Positions 1 through 5,221 of a stretch of DNA of 5,221 nt are shown in pieces. Both the position numbers and the translations under genes were made by a program. This stretch comes from Candidatus Thalassarchaeaceae archaeon (lineage in GTDB: Archaea; Thermoplasmatota; Poseidoniia; Poseidoniales; Thalassarchaeaceae). Positions within the stretch are counted from its first letter, which is position 1. Every line of letters begins with the position of its first letter. The stretch lies in NCBI GenBank assembly GCA_013330385.1, contig DUIL01000062.1, positions 1 through 5,221 of the forward strand. Reading direction: 5' to 3'. The notes below the pieces were generated by a model that made no database searches, was not told the origin of the DNA, and worked only from the letters and a program-made list of their open reading frames with translations.

Positions 1-2286
1 AATAATCTCAGTGTAGAAGCTAATGTATACGACGCATACATACTACGTGATTGGGAAAATGGTGTTCTAACCGAGAGGCTACGATTAGAAGCAAATGGAG
101 AGGTTTCTTTCAATGGTGGCTCAAATAACAGTTCGACAGGGGCCTTTGGAACTCTCTCTGTTTTCTATATCGAAACATGGGACGAGGGTGGTTTACGCCG
201 TCTATCGGACACTCAGATTGAAGCGGATATGAATATTCGAATACAAACAGCAACAGATACCTTCACCTTTGAATTGGACGAGTTCAAAACACGTGAGAAA
301 TGGTTAGATGGAGTTCGTGAAGAACAAGCCCTGAAAATCAAGGGATCTGGAGATTTTGGATTTCTAATCGAGGACCAGCAATTCCAAGTTCAGGTTAATG
401 GAACTGTTGCGGACATTCATATCGAACAATTGGGGGGAGAGGTAGTTGAAGATCGCCTCATTGTTGATGGAGAATATACTGGAACTGCCTCGGGTTCATT
501 TGGGCTAGTGCGATTGATAGAAGATTCAACCACTGAAGATAATGAAGATGGAACAAGATACGAAGTAGATGTAATGCGAAATGAATTTTGGCTGAATATT
601 TCAGGTACACCAATAGGACCTATTGGTGAAGAAATTCAGGCTGAACATAATCTGACTTTTGAATACACAGTTCCTCAAATTGATTGGAGCAATCGTACTA
701 TTCGATACATGTATGTGGAAGAAAATGGTAACACAACTAATGAGTACCCAGAGAACTCTCCAATTGAACAAGAACCCGTTAGACCAAGTTATGATGGTGA
801 CATGAATATCACTGGTTTCAGAGAAACTGGAGTTGTACCAGATAAACTGCAACTCGGAGATATGTTTCCCACTCAGCGAGAAGGAGCAGATTCAGTAATT
901 TCTATTGTAGGCATCACAATGGGGATAGTTGATGGACATGAAGTCGAATTAGCTCAATGGGTTAGTGTGTCTAATGATGAGAATTTTTCAGCAAGTGGAA
1001 CTGTGATTAATGAGGGATTATTAGCAGGTCTTCTACATGAAGCATTCAGAGTTATTGATATAGGAATTCCAATTCAAGGTAACAACTCTTCGAATGATGT
1101 TCAAGTCATTGAGCATCAAACTCTTGAGAGAATCCTATACCCATCGATAATTACTGCTGATGAAAATACACCTCCTGCTCTTCTCAGCATAGGTTTCAGA
1201 GAAGGAGTTCTTTACACAGAAGGCGGCATTGCACATCTAGAAGTTGTAGTTGAGGACGTTGACACGGACGTAGTAGGTGTAGCAGTAGATTTGTCGGTGT
1301 TTGGCTTAGGTATCGTCACCCTATCTGATATCGGCTTGAATGGAGATACAGTAATTCGAGATTCTGTTTGGACTGCTATTATTCAACATCCAGGACTAGA
1401 ATTTGGAATAGAAAATGTATCTGTGAAAATGGATGACCTATGGACAGATGTAGATACTTCTGTTGAACTTGAAGTGAGCAATGCTGCTCCGAGAGTTACT
1501 TCGCGTGTATTTACCCCTAACATTGTGTACCGGGGCGATACAGTTCAAGTTAGTATCAAAGCTGAAGATGGACATGGTGTTGAATCTGTAGCAATTGATT
1601 TGCTAAGCGCTGGAGGTGAACTAACTCCACTTGCATTCCAAGCCGATATTGACAGATGGGTTGGAGAATTTACGGTTCCAGATTCTCTTTCTCCTGGTCA
1701 AAGGAGTATTCCATTACAAGTCACTGATTCAGTAGGAGGCGGGGCTCTCGTTACGGATGGTGCTTCACTGATCGTGCTAAATGAAGCTCCTTCGATAACT
1801 AACGTATCATTCACTGAATCTGGAGAATGGGTTTCTGCTCTAGAAATACCCAAAGAAGGGACTACAAAGTATGTGATTGAAGTTTCAATAGAGGACCCGG
1901 ATGGCGTTTCTTCGGCACAAGTAAAGATTGGAAGATTAGCTCCTATAGGAAAATCAGAGACATGGTTGACGCTTTCTGATAATGGACAAGGAGTGGATAA
2001 GGAGGCAAATGATGGGATTTTCAGTCTAGAAATTGAATTGCGCTCCACTCTCACAGTTGGAGATATGAATTATCTAATTAGAACAGCCGATGTTTATCAA
2101 TCCATGACTCCTGATAATGAACAAATTCACAGCATAGAATTAATTGAAGAAACAGGTGGAGGAGGTTCTGGATCGAATTGGATATCTGAACATGCAACAT
2201 CAATAGTTCTCGTTGCACTTCTCATTCTTCTTGCAGTGGGGGCTACGGCTCTAGTTGTAACTATGAGAAACTCAGATTTTGAGTGA
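1..2286 (+). CDS. Large cell-surface protein with three tandem Ig-like domains and a C-terminal membrane anchor (5' end outside window)
   Basis: The frame is open from base 1 with no stop, so the ATG at 229 is an internal methionine and the gene is 5'-truncated by the window edge; 761 residues are visible (numbering from base 1). Residues 1 to about 390 are beta-rich and match no family I can name. Three Ig-like modules follow, at about 391-496, 497-596 and 597-710. Their junctions carry the typical NAAP (494-497) and NEAP (594-597) linkers. Modules 1 and 3 share an LSD-x-G turn motif (441 and 658), the latter ending NDGIFS, as in bacterial and archaeal surface Ig-like domains. A GGGGSGS linker (719-725), a membrane span at about 734-757 and a short tail MRNSDFE end the protein, so the bulk is extracellular. 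The visible part has no cysteine and many N-x-S/T sequons. The role is unknown; adhesion or binding at the cell surface is inference. It lies 55 bp upstream of, and co-oriented with, the next surface-protein gene. Confidence 0.85.
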   Translation, partial: NNLSVEANVYDAYILRDWENGVLTERLRLEANGEVSFNGGSNNSSTGAFGTLSVFYIETWDEGGLRRLSDTQIEADMNIRIQTATDTFTFELDEFKTREKWLDGVREEQALKIKGSGDFGFLIEDQQFQVQVNGTVADIHIEQLGGEVVEDRLIVDGEYTGTASGSFGLVRLIEDSTTEDNEDGTRYEVDVMRNEFWLNISGTPIGPIGEEIQAEHNLTFEYTVPQIDWSNRTIRYMYVEENGNTTNEYPENSPIEQEPVRPSYDGDMNITGFRETGVVPDKLQLGDMFPTQREGADSVISIVGITMGIVDGHEVELAQWVSVSNDENFSASGTVINEGLLAGLLHEAFRVIDIGIPIQGNNSSNDVQVIEHQTLERILYPSIITADENTPPALLSIGFREGVLYTEGGIAHLEVVVEDVDTDVVGVAVDLSVFGLGIVTLSDIGLNGDTVIRDSVWTAIIQHPGLEFGIENVSVKMDDLWTDVDTSVELEVSNAAPRVTSRVFTPNIVYRGDTVQVSIKAEDGHGVESVAIDLLSAGGELTPLAFQADIDRWVGEFTVPDSLSPGQRSIPLQVTDSVGGGALVTDGASLIVLNEAPSITNVSFTESGEWVSALEIPKEGTTKYVIEVSIEDPDGVSSAQVKIGRLAPIGKSETWLTLSDNGQGVDKEANDGIFSLEIELRSTLTVGDMNYLIRTADVYQSMTPDNEQIHSIELIEETGGGGSGSNWISEHATSIVLVALLILLAVGATALVVTMRNSDFE

Positions 2287-2341
2287 CTTGATATTATTCT
2301 GCCGGGCCAACCTCCATAGTTAGGGGCTCTACTCGAATAAC
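2287..2341 (+). promoter_or_regulatory. Intergenic gap with weak TATA-like element before the calcium-stalk protein gene
   Basis: This 55-bp spacer separates two co-oriented surface-protein genes. An AT-rich stretch GATATTATT at 2290-2298 is the only candidate archaeal TATA box; start of transcription about 25 bases downstream would leave a leader of roughly 20 nt. A TAGGGG at 2321-2326 lies about 15 bases before the ATG, too far and too weak a match to call a ribosome binding site. There is no oligo-T tract to mark a terminator for the upstream gene. Read-through from the upstream gene is equally possible. Confidence 0.25.
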
Positions 2342-4687
2342 ATGAAACGTACACTCTCGGTGTTGATGACCGCCCTCGCTTTGACGGCTATACTAACTCC
2401 AATGATGGTAGTTGCAGAAGAGAAATCGGTGACAAAAAGCATCACAGTAGACATGTCATGGACACACTTAGATGGTGATTATTCCGAACTTGATTCAGAA
2501 GAATATAGTATTCTTTTCAAAAATCAAGTCGAAAGTGGAGGATTCTGGAATCGTGTTGTAATTCACTCCTATCGTAGTGACATGGGATATTGGTATCAGC
2601 CTGATGAATCCTGTAATATTGGTAATTTTAGTGGCCAATGTCATGTTAGAGAATTCCGAGAAGGGTTGCATTTCACAGCATACGCGGACGCCTACGGAAT
2701 TTCTTTAGAGAGTGACTACGAGGTAGATGTTACTGTTAGAAGAGCAATTGGAGATGATTGGAGAGATATGGAAAATCTGTATTATGAGGATTATTACTTT
2801 GACATGGGGAGTTGGGGTGATGATGAAGCTGGACAAATATGGGAGAATACTACGGCTGAATGGTGGGAGACTGGTTCTCCCACTAGCATGACTGTTGGAA
2901 CTTCTTTTACCGAAACCTCTGAGAATTGGGAGGAATGGACCTACGTAGACTTAGCAGACAATGGTAGTAGAACGGAAGATTCAGGTTCAGAACACTGGTT
3001 TGAGGATATCAGTTTCGAGGGATTACAAGAGTTATCTATGCAATTTGAAGGTTATAACGAGGCTGATTCAAGCGGCTCTTCACCCACAACCTTGAGTGTT
3101 CTGCAAGTAGAAGTGCGTAATGTCACTGATGGGCAGAACGAATTAGTCGGTTTACAGTTGTATTCTGAGTGGGGGGGACTTGCCGGTATTTACCTCGATG
3201 CTGAGAATGCTACGGACCTAATCTCTATGATGATGTGGAATCATCAAGCTGGAGTAATTGCTGATGCAGATGGTGATGGGTGTCCGGATGAAGAAGATGC
3301 ATTTCCTAATGATGCCTCTGAATGTACTGATTTTGATTCGGATGGCATAGGGGATAATGCAGATCCTGATGATGATAATGACAGTTGGGATGACGTAACA
3401 GAGTACCAGTGTGGCACCAATCAATTTGATTCTGATTCTGTACCAGAAGACTATGATGCAGACGGAGAGTGCGATGGGCGCGATTCAGATGATGATAATG
3501 ATGGATGGAACGATATTATTGATGAATTTCCATTCGATTCTAGTGAATGGAACGACAATGATGCCGACGGAGTTGGCGATAATGCAGATTTAGATGACGA
3601 CAACGATGGTCATTCAGATATCTACGAACAAGATTGCGGCTCGGACCATTTGAGTGGATTCTCACAACCACTTGACACTGACCTTGATGGCCAATGTGAC
3701 TCATTAGATTCTGACGATGACGATGATGGTTGGAATGATAACTTAGACACATTCCCTCTAGACCCAACGGAATGGATGGATTCTGATGCAGATGGCCAGG
3801 GTAACAATGCAGATCCTGATGATGACAATGATGGGTGGACAGATCTGAAAGAAGGGGATTGTGGAACCGACTCCTTAGACTCTTCAAGTCAGCCAGAAGA
3901 CCTTGATGAAGATTCACTTTGTGACGCTGTCGATACGGATGATGATGGAGATTTATGGTCTGATACTGTTGATGCCTTCCCGCGTGATTCTAACGAGTGG
4001 TTTGACACAGATGGAGATGGAATTGGCAATAATGCAGATACGGATGATGATGGAGACACTTGGTCAGATCTTTCAGAAAATACCTGTGATGGAGATCCAC
4101 TTGATTTGACTATTACACCTACTGATACTGATGATGATGGAATTTGCGATTCAATGGACCCGGATTTAGATGGAGATGGTGTAATCAATGATGATGATGC
4201 ATTTCCTAACGACCCACTGGAATATATTGATACGGACTTAGATGGAATTGGAGATAACTCCGACACTGATGATGATGGCGATGGATTATCTGACATCGAG
4301 GAAATGAATCTCGGCACAGACCCACTAAAGCGCGACACAGATGATGATAGTTGGGCAGATGGATTCGATAAGTTCCCTCTAGACCCCTTAGAATGGCAAG
4401 ACTCAGATGGAGATGGAGTTGGTGACAATAGTGATGTATTCCCTACATTCGCTATTTGGCAAACTACGGGTGACATGATAGTTGCATTACTTGTTGTGTT
4501 AATCTTAATCGGTTTAGCGGCAGGAGGATACTTTGTAGCAACAAGGAGTTCACCGAAGAAAATGACAGGTATTGCTCAAGATCAAACACATCACTTTTCT
4601 ACATCCACAACAAATACTCAGTACACTGATGATGAACTACTTAATGCTGGTTGGACCCAAGAGCAAATTGACGACTATCGACAATAA
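2342..4687 (+). CDS. Secreted, membrane-anchored protein with a thrombospondin-type-3-like calcium-binding repeat stalk
   Basis: A 781-residue protein, complete. Residues 1-25 are a signal peptide (KR, hydrophobic core, cleavage after VVA). Residues 26-300 form an acidic, aromatic-rich domain that I do not recognise, with one cysteine pair (C91/C100) and five N-glycosylation sequons (N95, N169, N207, N260, N289). Residues 301-700 are 32% Asp (128 of 400) and consist of DxDxDG loops like those of thrombospondin type 3 repeats, which bind Ca2+ through Asp side chains. The loops form a super-repeat of exactly 75 residues, marked by Phe-Pro at 321, 396, 471, 546 and 621, with a shortened last unit. 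A membrane span at about 712-733 is followed by basic residues (R735, K739, K740), placing residues 734-781 in the cytoplasm. Cysteines total 12, all predicted extracellular. The ATG is chosen because the signal peptide starts there. It probably acts as a rigid calcium-stiffened stalk presenting the N-terminal domain; the ligand is unknown. Confidence 0.9.
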   Translation: MKRTLSVLMTALALTAILTPMMVVAEEKSVTKSITVDMSWTHLDGDYSELDSEEYSILFKNQVESGGFWNRVVIHSYRSDMGYWYQPDESCNIGNFSGQCHVREFREGLHFTAYADAYGISLESDYEVDVTVRRAIGDDWRDMENLYYEDYYFDMGSWGDDEAGQIWENTTAEWWETGSPTSMTVGTSFTETSENWEEWTYVDLADNGSRTEDSGSEHWFEDISFEGLQELSMQFEGYNEADSSGSSPTTLSVLQVEVRNVTDGQNELVGLQLYSEWGGLAGIYLDAENATDLISMMMWNHQAGVIADADGDGCPDEEDAFPNDASECTDFDSDGIGDNADPDDDNDSWDDVTEYQCGTNQFDSDSVPEDYDADGECDGRDSDDDNDGWNDIIDEFPFDSSEWNDNDADGVGDNADLDDDNDGHSDIYEQDCGSDHLSGFSQPLDTDLDGQCDSLDSDDDDDGWNDNLDTFPLDPTEWMDSDADGQGNNADPDDDNDGWTDLKEGDCGTDSLDSSSQPEDLDEDSLCDAVDTDDDGDLWSDTVDAFPRDSNEWFDTDGDGIGNNADTDDDGDTWSDLSENTCDGDPLDLTITPTDTDDDGICDSMDPDLDGDGVINDDDAFPNDPLEYIDTDLDGIGDNSDTDDDGDGLSDIEEMNLGTDPLKRDTDDDSWADGFDKFPLDPLEWQDSDGDGVGDNSDVFPTFAIWQTTGDMIVALLVVLILIGLAAGGYFVATRSSPKKMTGIAQDQTHHFSTSTTNTQYTDDELLNAGWTQEQIDDYRQ
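3302..4372 (+). repeat. Tandem 225-bp coding repeat (four full units plus one shortened unit)
   Basis: Counting from each Phe-Pro codon pair, units start at 3302, 3527, 3752 and 3977, each exactly 225 bp. A fifth, shortened unit starts at 4202 and runs 171 bp to the next Phe-Pro at 4373. Each full unit encodes FPxD, an E-W/C/Y step, a DxDxDGxGxNAD loop, a DDD-N/G-D loop, a Cys, an S/T-x-P turn, a second Cys and another DDD loop. The DNA copies have diverged strongly while length is kept, so this is an old protein-level duplication, not a recent satellite. GAT-rich tracts within it are simply Asp codons. Confidence 0.85.
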
Positions 4688-4702
4688 TTCATGATTCGAT
4701 AT

Positions 4703-4777
4703 TGGTACGAGTGCCGGGATTTGAACCCGGGTTCAGGCGTTGGCAACGCCCGGTGATAACCACTACACTACACTCGT
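4703..4777 (-). tRNA. tRNA-Gly (anticodon GCC), CCA encoded
   Basis: On the minus strand the sequence folds into a full cloverleaf. The acceptor stem ACGAGTG pairs with CACTCGT without mismatch. The D arm has three pairs and loop AGTGGTTA. The anticodon stem GGGCG/CGCCT (one G-U) closes loop TTGCCAA, with anticodon GCC at 34-36, reading the Gly codons GGC and GGU. A 4-nt variable loop GAAC follows, then T stem CCGGG/CCCGG with loop TTCAAAT. The discriminator base is A73, and CCA is encoded at 4705-4703. No intron is present. The first pair is A1-U72, where Gly tRNAs usually have G1-C72. It lies 44 bp downstream of the arsenate-reductase-like gene on the same strand and converges on the stalk-protein gene, 15 bp away. 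Confidence 0.95.
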
Positions 4778-4800
4778 GTAGGACTCGCGAAGAGCAAATC

Positions 4801-4816
4801 GTTTTTCTAAGCGTCG
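4801..4816 (-). promoter_or_regulatory. Possible TATA-box promoter of the tRNA-Gly gene
   Basis: Read on the minus strand, the 44-bp gap upstream of the tRNA contains TTAGAAAAAC (4810-4801), centred about 29 bases before the first tRNA base. This is the distance expected of an archaeal TATA box when transcription starts at or near the mature 5' end. The match to the TTTAWATA-like consensus is imperfect. The alternative is co-transcription with the upstream phosphatase-fold gene and 5' processing by RNase P. Confidence 0.35.
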
Positions 4817-4821
4817 GTCGA

Positions 4822-5184
4822 CTATACTGAGAGCCTTTTGAGATTCTCAATGATGGTGTCTCGAGTATGTCGGTATACTTCGATTGATCCACCTACTGGA
4901 TCTTCTAGACCCCAATCCTCAGCAATTGGCAACATTGGACAATGAACGCCACAACCCATGCTGATAATCAGGTCCCAGCCCTCTGTATCAACCTCGTCGA
5001 TAGACTTCGGATTCAAGCCATATGTGTCTACGTCAATCTCTTTGAGGACAACTAAAGAATTCTCTGCTACGGTATATCCTGGATGTGTTCCTGCAGAGGC
5101 AGAATGATGTCCCATATGACGTGCAATTGCCTCGGCCATCTGACTACGGCATGTATTACCGACACATACGAACAACAGGCGCAT
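4822..5184 (-). CDS. arsC: Low-molecular-weight phosphatase-fold protein, probable arsenate reductase (thioredoxin-coupled ArsC type)
   Basis: A 120-residue cytoplasmic protein, close to the family's usual 130-140. The P-loop CVGNTCRS (residues 7-14) is the C-x5-R signature: C7 is the nucleophile and R13 binds the oxyanion. The extension CRSQMAEA and the block MGCGVHCP (76-83) followed by WGLEDPVG (91-98) resemble arsenate reductases of the ArsC/LMW-PTP family more than ordinary tyrosine phosphatases; D95 before P96 is the expected general acid. C78 and C82 could form the redox relay that reduces arsenate to arsenite at the expense of thioredoxin, but they are closer together than C82/C89 of Staphylococcus aureus ArsC. 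The ATG at 5184 is preferred: the frame extends only 11 codons further, to a TTG at 5217 right after an in-frame TGA, and the family normally starts a few residues before the P-loop Cys. No Shine-Dalgarno site is visible. No ars transporter or regulator is in the window. A protein tyrosine phosphatase remains the alternative. Confidence 0.85.
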   Translation of the reverse strand: MRLLFVCVGNTCRSQMAEAIARHMGHHSASAGTHPGYTVAENSLVVLKEIDVDTYGLNPKSIDEVDTEGWDLIISMGCGVHCPMLPIAEDWGLEDPVGGSIEVYRHTRDTIIENLKRLSV

Positions 5185-5221
5185 GTAACGTGAAGAAGCA
5201 GGGGTTACTTGAACCAATCAC

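Noticed and set aside
229..231. ATG at 229 as the start of the first gene.
   Set aside because: The same frame is open back to base 1 with protein-like sequence of the same beta-rich, sequon-containing character, and there is no signal peptide after this ATG, as the extracellular topology would require.
3302..4372. Regular spacing of similar blocks, considered as a CRISPR or non-coding tandem array.
   Set aside because: The units are 225 bp, diverged at the DNA level, in frame throughout, and the conservation is at the protein level (Asp loops, Phe-Pro, cysteines). There are no short identical repeats with unique spacers.
3889..4476. A 195-residue open frame on the minus strand within the Asp-rich repeat region.
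   Set aside because: It is the mirror of GAT/GAC codon runs, which read as Ser/Pro-rich low-complexity sequence in antisense; similar open stretches recur throughout the repeats. There is no start context, domain or conserved motif, whereas the plus-strand frame has a signal peptide, regular repeats and a membrane anchor.
4703..4777. tRNA considered as an integration (attachment) site for a mobile element.
   Set aside because: No integrase gene, no duplicated tRNA 3' fragment and no mobile-element gene is visible on either side within the window.
4689..4892. Small minus-strand open frame overlapping the tRNA and the end of the phosphatase-fold gene.
   Set aside because: It runs straight through a complete tRNA gene and overlaps a well-supported coding region in another frame, so it is a chance open stretch.
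5185..5217. TTG start at 5217 giving an 11-residue N-terminal extension to the ArsC-like protein.
   Set aside because: The extension follows immediately after an in-frame TGA at 5220-5218, has no ribosome binding site, and would place the P-loop cysteine at residue 18 rather than residue 7, where the family normally has it within the first 7-15 residues.

Overview
This window looks like archaeal chromosomal DNA, and most resembles a marine planktonic Thermoplasmata-type euryarchaeon (Marine Group II/Poseidoniales or a relative). The placement is an inference from four things: two very large single-pass surface proteins anchored at the C-terminus, one rich in DxDxDG calcium-binding repeats; a tRNA gene with its CCA end encoded and a short TATA-like promoter; absence of convincing Shine-Dalgarno sites; and moderate-to-low GC content. 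No ribosomal or other phylogenetic marker is present, so the taxonomy is not proven.

Layout, left to right. Positions 1-2286 (+) hold the 3' part of a large surface-protein gene that enters from the left edge. The visible 761 residues form an N-terminal beta-rich region with a possible internal duplication, three tandem Ig-like domains, a glycine-rich linker, one membrane span and a 7-residue tail. After a 55-bp gap, 2342-4687 (+) encodes a complete 781-residue secreted protein. It has a signal peptide, an unrecognised N-terminal domain, a 400-residue Asp-rich thrombospondin-type-3-like stalk with an exact 75-residue period, a membrane span and a 48-residue cytoplasmic tail. The two genes are co-oriented and could be co-transcribed.

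The right end is on the opposite strand: a low-molecular-weight tyrosine-phosphatase-fold protein, best read as an arsenate reductase of the thioredoxin-coupled ArsC type (5184-4822), followed 44 bp later by tRNA-Gly(GCC) (4777-4703). The tRNA converges on the stalk-protein gene with only 15 bp between them.

The two left-hand genes probably act together, or at least in the same place, as cell-surface adhesion or binding proteins. The right-hand genes are housekeeping (translation) and stress/detoxification functions. I do not see a defence system, mobile element, CRISPR array or biosynthetic cluster. The most informative novelty is the internal architecture of the calcium-stalk protein, especially the paired cysteines that disappear together in its last repeat.
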